From: DATHZQ01 sp963823505
Lineage (GTDB): Bacteria; Actinomycetota; Acidimicrobiia; Spongiisociales; UBA5794
Assembly (NCBI GenBank): GCA_963823505.1
Contig: CAWGLY010000008.1
Coordinates: forward strand, 1-64,000
DNA: 64,000 nucleotides
Reading direction: 5' to 3'
Shown: positions 43,102 through 51,232 of the stretch, in pieces
Layout: each line of letters starts with the position of its first letter
Position numbering within the stretch: position 1 is the first letter of the stretch
Program-made: the position numbers and the translations under genes
The notes under the pieces: generated by a model
The model's database searches: none
What the model saw: the letters and a program-made list of their open reading frames with translations, nothing else
What the model was told of the DNA's origin: nothing

Positions 43102-43992
43102 TCAGAGGTCGCCCGCCAGCTCCTGAAGGTAGCGGACGCTGACCTCGGCGTCGGCCTTCGGTCCCTTTCCCAGAGCCGGCTCCGCGGTCAGGGATGTGTC
43201 CTGTTCGAGGACGTACCAACCGCGGTACCCCGCTCGCTCCAACGTGCGGATCACGCCGGCGATGTCGACGTCGCCTTCGCCGAGAGGCGTGAACAAGCCG
43301 TCGATGACGGCCTGGCGGAACGGGATCTCTCCGTGCCGCACTCGAGCGCCGAACGCATCGGTGAGATCCTTCAGGTGCACGTGACGGATCCGATCCGAAG
43401 CCATCTTGGCGATGTCCGTCGGGTCGGCGCCGGCCAGGAAGAGGTGGCCGGTGTCGAGGCAGAGCCCGGTGTCGCACGATTCGAGGAGCCGTTCGGTCTG
43501 GGCGCCCGTGGAGATTGCCATGCCCCAATGCGGGTGAAGCGCCGTCTCGAGGCCCGCATCGCTGGTGATGCCGTCGAGACGCTTCAGATTCTCGAGGAAG
43601 ACGCTCCACTCTTCGGCGGACATCTCGACCGGGGTGTCGTAGCCGTCGTAGTGGCCGGACGGCCCGAGGACGAGCACTTTGGAGCCGCAGCGGGCGAGCT
43701 GATCCGAGGCGCGGCGGACGTACGCGAGCACATCCTCGATGCGATCGGGCCGGTAGAGCAACGCAGGGACGAAGCCCCCCACCATCTGGAGGTGGTATCC
43801 GCTCAGGTAGTCATCGAGCTCGTCGGCATCGGTGGGGAGGTAGCCGTCTGGGCCCAGCTCCGTTGCAGAGAGTCCCGTGGCCGCCATCTCGGCCATGACC
43901 CGGTCCCGATCCATCAAGTGTCCCCATCCGGGCGAGCCATCGACGCCCCAGGTGATGGGCGCCCCGGCGATTCGATCCAGTAGGTCGGTCAT
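43102..43992 (-). CDS. iolE: Inosose dehydratase-like TIM-barrel protein
   Basis: A 296-residue xylose-isomerase-like TIM barrel. The opening PITWGVDGSPGWGHLMD and the GLSATELGPDGYLP stretch match IolE-type 2-keto-myo-inositol dehydratases. Metal-ligand residues are expected in the LHPHWG, LCLDTGH and HVHLKD strands. It removes water from scyllo-inosose to give the diketone used by IolD. Its ATG overlaps the stop of the upstream inositol dehydrogenase by ATGA. Related sugar isomerases are the main alternative, but operon partners favour IolE. Confidence 0.87.
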   Translation of the reverse strand: MTDLLDRIAGAPITWGVDGSPGWGHLMDRDRVMAEMAATGLSATELGPDGYLPTDADELDDYLSGYHLQMVGGFVPALLYRPDRIEDVLAYVRRASDQLARCGSKVLVLGPSGHYDGYDTPVEMSAEEWSVFLENLKRLDGITSDAGLETALHPHWGMAISTGAQTERLLESCDTGLCLDTGHLFLAGADPTDIAKMASDRIRHVHLKDLTDAFGARVRHGEIPFRQAVIDGLFTPLGEGDVDIAGVIRTLERAGYRGWYVLEQDTSLTAEPALGKGPKADAEVSVRYLQELAGDL

Positions 43993-44981
43993 TCGATCTC
44001 CTCCAACAGCACGGTGCGGCCCTCCGCCAGGGAGATGTCGCAAGCCGTTGCCACTCGTAGGTTTTGGTACGCGTCACGCGGGGTGGAGGCCGGCTCCTCC
44101 TCACCCCGCACCACGCGGACAAAGGCCTCCAACTCTCGGTTGTAGGCCGCGCCAAATCGGTCGAGCCACGAAGTCATGGGGTCGAGGAGCGGCGCGGTGC
44201 CGGGCTCGGCGGAACGGATTGGCGTACGGTCGCTCCACCCGGCGGCGACGCTGTCTGCGGAGGCAAACACCTCGAGGCGGACGTCGTAGCCGAGGGGATC
44301 ATGGCGAAGACCGGACAGCTGACCCAGCGTCCCGCCGGACATCTCCACGATGACGGTTGCCGAGTCGACGTCGCCGAGCTGCCCGATCTCGGGAAAGCCC
44401 AGCACCGCACCGGCAGCCCTCACGCTCACGACCTCCTGGCCGGTCACAAAGCGGACGATGTCGATGTCGTGGACGAGGCAGTCCTTGAAGATGCCACCTG
44501 ATACGGGGATGTAGTCGAGGGGGGGAGGCTCCGGATCGTGGGTCTGGCTCCTGACCAAGTAGACCGTGCCCATGCGTCCCTCGGCGATCTGGTCACGAAT
44601 AGCCCGCATGGCAGGGTCATACCGGCGCTGGAACCCCATCTGGACCGCGATCCCAGCGGCCTCTACTGCTGCAACGGCTCGGCGCGTGCTCTCCAAGTCC
44701 AGCGCGATCGGCTTTTCGCAGAACGCGGGGATCCCAGCGGCGGCCGTGCGTTCCAGCAGCGGCGCATGGCTGTCGGTGGAGCTGGCGATGATCACGGCCT
44801 CGGCCGCCGCGAATATCTCGTCGATCGTCGCCGGCTCAGCTGTTCCGTGCTCAGCGGCGAGTGCGTCAGCCCGTCCAGGTGCGGCGTCGGCGACGAGCAG
44901 CCTCTCGACGCCGGGTTGTGATGCGAGGATGCCGGCGTGGAGCGTGCCGATGCGGCCTGCGCCTATGAGCCCGATGTGCAT
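43989..44981 (-). CDS. iolG: Inositol 2-dehydrogenase-like Gfo/Idh/MocA enzyme
   Basis: A 330-residue NAD-dependent dehydrogenase. The Rossmann start is IGLIGAGRIGTLHAGIL. AFCEKPIALD carries the catalytic Lys, and FKDCLVHDIDIVRFVTGQ is the Asp/His helix seen in inositol dehydrogenases. GFQRRYDPAMRAI is also typical. It should oxidise myo-inositol or a stereoisomer to the inosose. It heads the operon with iolE and the lactonase, and a local operator lies 24 bp upstream of its ATG. Assignment of the exact cyclitol is inference. Confidence 0.88.
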   Translation of the reverse strand: MHIGLIGAGRIGTLHAGILASQPGVERLLVADAAPGRADALAAEHGTAEPATIDEIFAAAEAVIIASSTDSHAPLLERTAAAGIPAFCEKPIALDLESTRRAVAAVEAAGIAVQMGFQRRYDPAMRAIRDQIAEGRMGTVYLVRSQTHDPEPPPLDYIPVSGGIFKDCLVHDIDIVRFVTGQEVVSVRAAGAVLGFPEIGQLGDVDSATVIVEMSGGTLGQLSGLRHDPLGYDVRLEVFASADSVAAGWSDRTPIRSAEPGTAPLLDPMTSWLDRFGAAYNRELEAFVRVVRGEEEPASTPRDAYQNLRVATACDISLAEGRTVLLEEIE

Positions 44982-45004
44982 GACCACACTCCCAAGACCA
45001 GGGG

Positions 45005-45020
45005 ATGGAACGTTCCAAGT
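45005..45020. promoter_or_regulatory. LacI operator upstream of iolG
   Basis: ATGGAACGTTCCAAGT lies between the divergent iolG operon (minus) and the ABC transporter operon (plus). No clear -10 is seen on the minus strand at the usual 10-11 bp. Confidence 0.75.
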
Positions 45021-45104
45021 CGATTCACGGTACCTGGTTCCCCGCTCCACAGTCAACGGCCCAAGGTCCTCGCGACCCCAGTGCGGCGAGGGCCGGAGCA
45101 TCGG

Positions 45105-45160
45105 TTGAATCGTCTGTCGCGGCCAACTAAGTTGCCTGCAGTATTTGGAGCGTTCCAAAG
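45105..45160 (+). promoter_or_regulatory. ABC transporter promoter with LacI operator
   Basis: TTGAAT (45105-45110), a 17-bp spacer and TAAGTT (45128-45133) form a plausible promoter. The palindrome TTTGGAGCGTTCCAAAG (45144-45160) follows directly, so a bound repressor would block initiation or clearance. It differs from the other sites by one central base. Confidence 0.7.
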
Positions 45161-45275
45161 GCGTGCGCCTGCGGTCGGCGCTCCCGGGTACCGGCCCGCA
45201 TCTCGGTGATGCGGACGAGAGCTGCTCGCAGCGGACCCCCCACTGCGATGCAGGGCATCCCTAGGAGGGAGATTC

Positions 45276-46307
45276 ATGAAACGTTTCCGATGGTTGGCAA
45301 TCCTTGCCGCATTTGTCCTTGTCCTTGCTGCATGTGGAGGCGACGACGACTCCGCCGACACCACCACCGCTGGTGGTGACGACACCGCAACCACGGCTGC
45401 GGCCGGTGGCGACGATCAGGTTGCCCAGCGTGACTACCGGTTCGTCGTCGTATCGCACGGCCAGTCCTCCGACCCGTTCTGGTCGGTGGCCGCCAACGGC
45501 GTGAACGCCGCAGCCGGCGACATGGGCGTGACCGTCGAGTATCAAGCTCCCGGCACGTTCGACATGGTGGAGATGAGCCAGATCATCGACGCCGCCGTCG
45601 CATCCCAGCCAGACGGCATCGTGGTGACGATCCCCGACGCCGAAGCGCTTGCGCCTTCGATTCAAGCCGCCGTTGCCGCAGGCATCCCGGTCATCTCGAT
45701 GAACTCCGGCTCCGATGACTTCGCCGACCTTGGCGTGCTCGTTCACGTCGGGCAGACCGAGTTCGCCGCAGGGCTCATCGCAGGGCAGCGGATGGCCACC
45801 GAGGGCGTCACCACGGCTATCTGCGTGAACCAGGAAGTGGGCAACACCGCTCTCGACGACCGCTGCAACGGCTTTGCAGAGGGTCTCGGTGGCACGGTGG
45901 ACGTGATCCCGGTTGATCTCGCCGACCCGACCGGCTCGCAAGAGACGATCGCCGGTGCGTTGCAGGCCAACGCAGGCATTGATGGGATCCTCACGCTCGG
46001 TCCGACGGGCGCCGCTCCTGCACTCGCCGCGCTCGACGCAGCCGGTCAGCTCGGCACGATGAAGATCGCAACCTTCGACCTGGGGCCCGAGGTGCTTCAG
46101 GCGATCGTCGACGGCAACATGCTGTTCGCCATCGACCAGGCGCAGTACTTGCAGGGCTATCTGCCCATCGTGTTGCTGACCCAGTTCCTCGAAACCGGCG
46201 CATTGCCGCTCGGTAGCGTCGAACGGGTGATCCTCACCGGGCCGCAGCTCGTGACCCAGGACACGGCGGCAGCCGTGATCCAGGCTTCTGAGGATGGCCT
46301 CCGCTGA
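45276..46307 (+). CDS. Sugar/cyclitol ABC transporter substrate-binding lipoprotein
   Basis: A 343-residue exported lipoprotein of the CUT2 (RbsB-like) type. The signal peptide ends in the lipobox VLAAC with Cys20, followed by an Asp/Thr/Gly-rich linker to about residue 50. The binding domain has SHGQSSDPFWSVAANG, the hinge SQPDGIVVTIPDAEAL, and IPVISMNSGSDDF, as in ribose and inositol binding proteins. AGGAGG precedes the ATG. It captures the cyclitol outside the membrane and delivers it to the permease encoded next. A LacI operator controls the operon. Confidence 0.93.
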   Translation: MKRFRWLAILAAFVLVLAACGGDDDSADTTTAGGDDTATTAAAGGDDQVAQRDYRFVVVSHGQSSDPFWSVAANGVNAAAGDMGVTVEYQAPGTFDMVEMSQIIDAAVASQPDGIVVTIPDAEALAPSIQAAVAAGIPVISMNSGSDDFADLGVLVHVGQTEFAAGLIAGQRMATEGVTTAICVNQEVGNTALDDRCNGFAEGLGGTVDVIPVDLADPTGSQETIAGALQANAGIDGILTLGPTGAAPALAALDAAGQLGTMKIATFDLGPEVLQAIVDGNMLFAIDQAQYLQGYLPIVLLTQFLETGALPLGSVERVILTGPQLVTQDTAAAVIQASEDGLR

Positions 46308-46325
46308 TCATCAATTGACTACGTG

Positions 46326-46354
46326 ACTGGGGCCTGCATCGGGCAGGCCCCAGT
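46326..46354 (+). terminator. Strong intra-operon stem-loop
   Basis: ACTGGGGCCTGC pairs with GCAGGCCCCAGT (12 bp, perfect) around a 5-base loop between the binding-protein and permease genes. There is no U-run after it. It probably stabilises the upstream message or attenuates, giving more binding protein than permease. Confidence 0.65.
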
Positions 46355-46391
46355 CCGAGAGGTTCGAGCCGAGAGGGAGGGAGGTTCCCCC

Positions 46392-47456
46392 GTGACTTCG
46401 GAGACGGCTCCTACCGACACTGCGGACGAACGAGTCAGGAAGGTCAGCACGGTCACCCGATTGCTGATCCGGCCTGAGTTCGGTGCCATCGTTGCGACCG
46501 TCGTGGTGTGGGCGTTCTTTGCCGTCGTAGCGTCGGACAACAACTTCGTGAGTTGGACGACAACGGCAGCAATCCTCAACCGGGCAGCCCCACTGGGGCT
46601 CCTTGCGATCGCCGTGGCGCTCCTCATGATCGGCGGCGAGTTCGATCTTTCGGTCGGCTCCGTCCTGGGGTTTTCGGGCATGGTCATCATGCTCCTCGTC
46701 ACCCCCTCCAGTGCGGGCGGTTTCGGGTGGTCGTTGTGGCCGGCGGTGATCTTGACATTCGTGATCGCGTTGATCTCCGGCTTCTTGAACGGGCTGTTGG
46801 TGCTGACCACGAGACTGCCGTCTTTCATCATCACGCTGGGCTCATTGTTCATCTTCCGCGGTCTTGCGGTGGCGATTCCCCGGATTCGCACCAACCGCAC
46901 CCAGCTCGGGGGCCTGGATGAGGTCCAGGGATACGGGCTTGCGGACACGCTGTTCGGCACGGACGTCTCACTGTTCGGAGCGTCGTTCAGCATCGCCATC
47001 TTCTGGTGGATCGGGCTCACGGCGCTTGCGACCTTCGTACTGCTGCGGACGCAGTTCGGCAACTGGATCTTCGGCGCAGGTGGCGACGCCAATTCGGCAC
47101 GCAACACCGGCGTGCCGGTGACGCGGGTGAAGATCATGCTGTTCATGACGACGGCTTCGGCGGCGTTTTTCGTTGCCTTCATCCAGGCAGTGCAGTTCAA
47201 CGGCTCTGACTCGTTGCGGGGGACGCTTCAGGAGTTCAACGCCATCATTGCGGTGGTCGTCGGCGGGACCTTGCTCACGGGCGGTTATGGCTCCGTGGTC
47301 GGCGCCATGTTTGGTGCGTTGATCTTCGCCATGGTGCAGCAGGGCATCATCATCACCGGTGTCGACGGTGACTGGTTCCGCGTTTTCGTCGGAGGTGTGC
47401 TGGTGCTGGCCGTGATCTTCAACAACTTCATTCGGACACAGGCGGCGAAGCGATGA
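46392..47456 (+). CDS. Sugar/cyclitol ABC transporter permease
   Basis: A 354-residue polytopic membrane protein of the RbsC-like CUT2 family with about ten hydrophobic segments. LMIGGEFDLSVGSVLGFSGM is the family's conserved block, and the cytoplasmic coupling loop lies near GAGGDANSARNTGVPV. The GTG at 46392 is chosen over an ATG at 46323 because the latter lies in the hairpin and a GGGAGGGAGG precedes the GTG. Its stop overlaps the ATG of the ATPase gene (ATGA). Confidence 0.92.
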   Translation: MTSETAPTDTADERVRKVSTVTRLLIRPEFGAIVATVVVWAFFAVVASDNNFVSWTTTAAILNRAAPLGLLAIAVALLMIGGEFDLSVGSVLGFSGMVIMLLVTPSSAGGFGWSLWPAVILTFVIALISGFLNGLLVLTTRLPSFIITLGSLFIFRGLAVAIPRIRTNRTQLGGLDEVQGYGLADTLFGTDVSLFGASFSIAIFWWIGLTALATFVLLRTQFGNWIFGAGGDANSARNTGVPVTRVKIMLFMTTASAAFFVAFIQAVQFNGSDSLRGTLQEFNAIIAVVVGGTLLTGGYGSVVGAMFGALIFAMVQQGIIITGVDGDWFRVFVGGVLVLAVIFNNFIRTQAAKR

Positions 47457-48328
47457 CGACGACAGCAACCAAGACCGATGCGCCCCTCCTCGATATCAAG
47501 AACCTCTCCAAGTACTTCGGGAGCGTGATCGCTCTCGAAGACGTTTCGATGTTCGTGCGTGCCGGCGAGGTCACATGTCTTCTCGGCGACAACGGTGCGG
47601 GCAAGTCGACGTTGATCAAGGCGCTCTCCGGAGTGCACAAGCCGACCAAGGGCGAGTACCTGTTCGAGGGGCAACGCCGCGAGTTCGAATCGCCTCGCGA
47701 AGCGCTCGAGCTCGGCATTGCCACCGTGTACCAGGACCTCGCCATGATCCCGTTGATGTCCATCTGGCGGAACTTCTTCCTCGGCTCCGAGCCGACGAAG
47801 GGCTTCGGCCCCTTCAAGACGTTCGATGTGGAGTTTGCGAAGCAGACGACGCGTGAAGAGATGGCGAAGATGGGAATCGACATCCGCGATCCCGATCAGC
47901 CGGTCGGCACCCTTTCCGGTGGTGAGCGCCAGTCGGTGGCTATCGCCCGGGCGGTCTACTTCGGGGCCAAGGTGCTGATCCTCGACGAGCCGACGGCGGC
48001 GCTCGGCGTCAAGCAGGCGGGCGTGGTGCTCAAGTACGTCGTGCAGGCCAAGATGCGAGGGATCGGCGTGATCCTGATCACTCACAACCCGCATCATGCG
48101 TATCCGGTCGGCGACCACTTCGTGATCCTGCGCCGCGGTCAGATCTACGGCGACTTCTCCAAGGACGAGATCGGTCTGGATCAGCTCGTGCAGATGATGG
48201 CAGGCGGCGCCGATCTCGAAGCGCTCAGCCACGAGCTCGAGTCGGCCACGAGGGCAGATTCCGACGAAGCGGCAGCGTTGCGAGAGGTGGCCCAGGGCTT
48301 TCAAGAAGAAGCGGGCGGCGAAAACTGA
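47453..48328 (+). CDS. Sugar/cyclitol ABC transporter ATP-binding protein
   Basis: A 291-residue ATPase with a single nucleotide-binding domain. Walker A is GDNGAGKST (45-53), the signature is LSGGERQ, Walker B is VLILDEPTAALG, and the switch His lies in LITHNPHHA. CUT2 ATPases usually have two fused domains of about 500 residues; this single-domain FrcA-like form must act as a homodimer. It is translationally coupled to the permease gene. The C-terminal 40 residues are acidic and alanine-rich. Confidence 0.93.
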   Translation: MTTTATKTDAPLLDIKNLSKYFGSVIALEDVSMFVRAGEVTCLLGDNGAGKSTLIKALSGVHKPTKGEYLFEGQRREFESPREALELGIATVYQDLAMIPLMSIWRNFFLGSEPTKGFGPFKTFDVEFAKQTTREEMAKMGIDIRDPDQPVGTLSGGERQSVAIARAVYFGAKVLILDEPTAALGVKQAGVVLKYVVQAKMRGIGVILITHNPHHAYPVGDHFVILRRGQIYGDFSKDEIGLDQLVQMMAGGADLEALSHELESATRADSDEAAALREVAQGFQEEAGGEN

Positions 48329-48347
48329 CGGCAGTGTTGGCTGGTTG

Positions 48348-48938
48348 TCAGCTTTCGCCGGTGAGCCAACCTGCCACGAGCCGGGTCGTTGCGGGCTCGA
48401 GGTGGAGTGCGAGCTGGTTCCGGGTGCGTTCCCCCAGCACGACCTCGACGACCGCCTCTGCGAACTGCTCCGATGGGCGTTGCTCCCAGGCGGTCTGCCC
48501 GAACCACGGCGTGCCGGCGGGGTGACGCTGGGCAACCAGGAACTCCGGTCGCAGGTCGTGATGCGTGGGACATGCCACCTCGAGGTGGTGGGCCAGCTCA
48601 TGTACCAGGGAGCCGCTGAGGCTTGGCGCCGTGGCTGGGACGCGCACAATGACGGTGGCGGTGGCCGGGTCGTAGCGAGCGAGGTCGCCGAGTTCCGGGG
48701 CCGCTTCGAGCCTGGGGTGGCCGAGACAGTCCGCGACGCCCGGTGCGGCATGCACGAATCGAGCGAAGGTCTGCTGTGCGAGGTCGGCGAGGTCGCCGGC
48801 CACGCTGGCGCCGACCACGAAGCCGGCCGGGTCGTCTGCGCGCGCTCTGTCGCACGCGGTGGTCATCATCAGCACTACGAGCACGACGCCCGCCAGCGCA
48901 CGACGCGATCGCTGCCTTGCGTGAATGCTTGATCGCAT
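48348..48938 (-). CDS. Putative HExxH-containing lipoprotein
   Basis: A 196-residue protein. The signal peptide (about 14-28) ends in MMTTAC with Cys29, a probable lipobox. The mature part holds HELAH (His113, Glu114, His117), a zinc-peptidase motif, and RPSEQFAEAV about 40 residues later, whose Glu could be the third ligand. That arrangement fits small gluzincin-like metallopeptidases, but I do not recognise a named family. It is convergent with the ABC ATPase gene, 19 bp apart. Of several upstream starts, ATG 48938 gives the best signal peptide. Confidence 0.65.
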   Translation of the reverse strand: MRSSIHARQRSRRALAGVVLVVLMMTTACDRARADDPAGFVVGASVAGDLADLAQQTFARFVHAAPGVADCLGHPRLEAAPELGDLARYDPATATVIVRVPATAPSLSGSLVHELAHHLEVACPTHHDLRPEFLVAQRHPAGTPWFGQTAWEQRPSEQFAEAVVEVVLGERTRNQLALHLEPATTRLVAGWLTGES

Positions 48939-49059
48939 GATGACCGAGATTAGGGCGAGCTCCAGCACGGGCAGCGAAGCGTACCGGGCGCCTCATCGCT
49001 GCTGTAGTCGCCTGCAACGGTTCTAGAGTCGGCACAGCGGCGACGTGAGGTGAAAAGCG

Positions 49060-49995
49060 ATGCGAGTCTGGATGACCGGGGGCACGGGATTCGTTGGGAG
49101 CAACATCGTCCATGCCGCGCTGGGGCGCGGCGCAGACGTCATGACGACCGTGCACTCCTTCGAGCCTCCTGCGGACGCCGCGTATGCAGTGGACCACGTC
49201 GACCATGCCGACGCAGCCCAGGTGGCGGCGAGCATCGACGATTTTCGCCCCGACATCGTGGTGCACTGTGCCATCCTCAACGATTGGTCGCAGATGTATG
49301 CGGATCGCCGGTTTGCGTGGGACAGCTATGTCGGCGCCACAAGAGCAACCGCAGACGCTGCGGCGGCAGCAGGGGCCGCCTACATCGTCGTGTCGACGGA
49401 CTGGGTGTTCGACGGGACCCAGGGGGGCGCCGACGAGACCACACCCCCCAATCCCGTGAACCTGTACGGCGTGCTCAAGCTTGCCAGCGAGATCACTGCC
49501 CTCGACAGGGGCGGGGCGGTGGCGCGAGTCTCGGGCGTCAACGGGATCCATCGGGCGCGTCCCGCAACACCGCGGGCGCAGGATCCGGGTTTTGGTTACT
49601 TCGTGGCGTCGCTGGTGGATGCGTTGCGTGCCGGGCGTCCGTTTCTCGTGTGGGAGTCATCAGAGATCAACATGAGGGCCACGCCTTCCCTGGCGAGCGA
49701 GACCGCCGACCTCATCCTTCGGATCGGCGAGCGGCGTCTCGACGGCGTGTTCCACGCCTGTGGTGGAGAACCCGTCAACCGGATCGACCTAGCTCGCATG
49801 GCGTGCGACGTGTTTGGGCTCGACGCCGGCCTGCTCCGGTTCGGGCCGCCACCCGCGGAATCCGTTCCCCCCTTCCCGATTCCCTTCGACACCGCCATCA
49901 CGATGCCGCGAACCGCCCGACTTCTCGACCACACCCCCACCCCCGCCATCGCGTTGCTGCACCGTTTCCGGAAGGAGTACGAGGCGGCGGCGTGA
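49060..49995 (+). CDS. RmlD-like NAD(P)-dependent sugar reductase
   Basis: A 311-residue extended-type SDR. The cofactor loop is MTGGTGFVGSNIV, the catalytic part STDWVFDGTQGG with YGVLK (Tyr-x-x-x-Lys) resembles dTDP-4-dehydrorhamnose reductase, and ARVSGVNG follows. The C-terminal part is compatible with a nucleotide-sugar or other small substrate. Its stop overlaps the GTG of the following serine protease gene (GTGA). The pairing with a protease is unexpected, so function remains open. Confidence 0.75.
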   Translation: MRVWMTGGTGFVGSNIVHAALGRGADVMTTVHSFEPPADAAYAVDHVDHADAAQVAASIDDFRPDIVVHCAILNDWSQMYADRRFAWDSYVGATRATADAAAAAGAAYIVVSTDWVFDGTQGGADETTPPNPVNLYGVLKLASEITALDRGGAVARVSGVNGIHRARPATPRAQDPGFGYFVASLVDALRAGRPFLVWESSEINMRATPSLASETADLILRIGERRLDGVFHACGGEPVNRIDLARMACDVFGLDAGLLRFGPPPAESVPPFPIPFDTAITMPRTARLLDHTPTPAIALLHRFRKEYEAAA

Positions 49996-50648
49996 GGATC
50001 GTTCTCGCGGCTTTGAGCGCCGTCGTCCTCGCGGCGGGATGTGCAGCCTCCCAGGAGCCCCCTGCCGCATCTGCGTCGGCTGTCGGACTCACGGGTTCCG
50101 CCTGCCGCATCGACGTTCGTGGTGGCGGGGTGGTCATCGAGGATGGGCTGGTCCTCACCGCGGCGCATGTCGTCGCCGGGGTAGAGGACGGCGTGGAAGT
50201 CGTCACTCTCGGCGGCGTCCGCAGGTCGGGAGAGGTCGTGAGCTTCGACCCGGATCGCGACCTCGCCCTCGTATCGGTCGGCGACCTCTCTGCGCCGCCG
50301 GCGGAACTTGCCATGGCCGATGGTGAGGCTGCCGGCACCATCGTGGCGGTCGGGCCGGATGCAGCGGCAGAAGCACTCGCGTTCCGAGTCCTGCGGCGGC
50401 TGACCGCAACGGGAGGTGACATCTACGGCGATGGCAACGTCGCGCGGCACGTCCTCGAGGTCGCTGCCGATGTCGACCCTGGGGCATCCGGCGCACCTGC
50501 ATTCGTCGACGATGGCCTCCTGGCGGGGATCGTCGTTTCCGAGTCCCGCACCAGGGGCGTCGTCTACGTGATCGACGCCACGGAGATCCAGGGCTTCCTG
50601 GATGATGCACACGACGCAGAAGCGGTCGGTGCAGGCCCATGCCGGTGA
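49992..50648 (+). CDS. Trypsin-like serine protease lipoprotein
   Basis: A 218-residue exported protein. The signal peptide ends in VVLAAGC with Cys17. The chymotrypsin-fold triad is visible as His59 in LTAAHV, Asp90 in DRDLALV and Ser166 in PGASGAP. No PDZ domain follows, so it is a minimal S1 protease. It starts with GTG overlapping the stop of the reductase gene. It lies upstream of the operator at 50682, which belongs to the next gene. Targets are unknown. Confidence 0.8.
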   Translation: MRIVLAALSAVVLAAGCAASQEPPAASASAVGLTGSACRIDVRGGGVVIEDGLVLTAAHVVAGVEDGVEVVTLGGVRRSGEVVSFDPDRDLALVSVGDLSAPPAELAMADGEAAGTIVAVGPDAAAEALAFRVLRRLTATGGDIYGDGNVARHVLEVAADVDPGASGAPAFVDDGLLAGIVVSESRTRGVVYVIDATEIQGFLDDAHDAEAVGAGPCR

Positions 50649-50669
50649 GGCTCTCGACGGTTTCGGGTA

Positions 50670-50695
50670 TCCGTGCGATACTTGGAACGTTCCAA
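50670..50695 (+). promoter_or_regulatory. LacI operator before the ACT-domain gene
   Basis: A perfect TTGGAACGTTCCAA (50682-50695) follows GATACT (50677-50682), a plausible -10 with TCGACG 17 bp upstream. This is the most symmetrical of the six sites, although it is about 15 kb from the repressor gene. Confidence 0.75.
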
Positions 50696-50718
50696 TCTGC
50701 ACTCCTTGGAGAAACACC

Positions 50719-51087
50719 ATGCAAGAACTCACGTTCATCATCGGCATCGATCGGGCGGCGGCAGAGATATGGGAGACCCTCGGCTCGGTGGGCATCACCA
50801 TGCAAGCCTCCGCCACCTACCCGGCTCTCGAGGGCCGCCACGTGCGCATCGTCGTGGAGGACGCCGATGTTCAGGCCGCACACGACGCACTGCTCGGAGC
50901 CGGATTTGGGGCTCTCGACCAACAGGAAGTGGTCATCGCGGACATCGACGTCCGGCCGGGTGAGCTCGGACGGCTCGCTCGCCGTGTCGCCGACTCCGGC
51001 GCCAAGCTGACGACCTTGTTCATGGCTACGGGCGATCGCGTCGTGATCGGTGCGGAGGATCTCGAGGTGGTCAAGACCGTTCTCTGA
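50719..51087 (+). CDS. Tandem ACT-domain small protein
   Basis: A 122-residue soluble protein that reads as two ACT-like beta-alpha-beta-beta-alpha-beta modules. The first is residues 1-62 (LTFIIGIDRAAAEIWETLGS with EGRHVRIVVED) and the second about 68-122 (IADIDVRPGELGRLARRVAD with KLTTLFMATGDRVVIGAED). ACT modules bind small ligands, often amino acids, and regulate enzymes. It has no fused catalytic domain. GGAG lies 8 bases before the ATG, and the operator just upstream places it in the local LacI regulon, perhaps as a sensor of pathway flux. Confidence 0.78.
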   Translation: MQELTFIIGIDRAAAEIWETLGSVGITMQASATYPALEGRHVRIVVEDADVQAAHDALLGAGFGALDQQEVVIADIDVRPGELGRLARRVADSGAKLTTLFMATGDRVVIGAEDLEVVKTVL

Positions 51088-51232
51088 CCTCGTCGGGGCT
51101 GAATAGGTCGTTCGACCGGTTTCTTGCCGAGGCCGGTCTCGCCTAGAGTGGCGCTGCGCGTCCGGGGGGAGCCATCTTCTCTGCGTGCACCCCCCGCTGA
51201 TCTTTCCAACTGTCGAAACATGGAGCCGTGCC

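Noticed and set aside
51088..51232. Riboswitch before the sulfate assimilation genes
   Set aside because: The 145-bp leader has small inverted repeats but nothing matching the SAM-type riboswitch cores I know.
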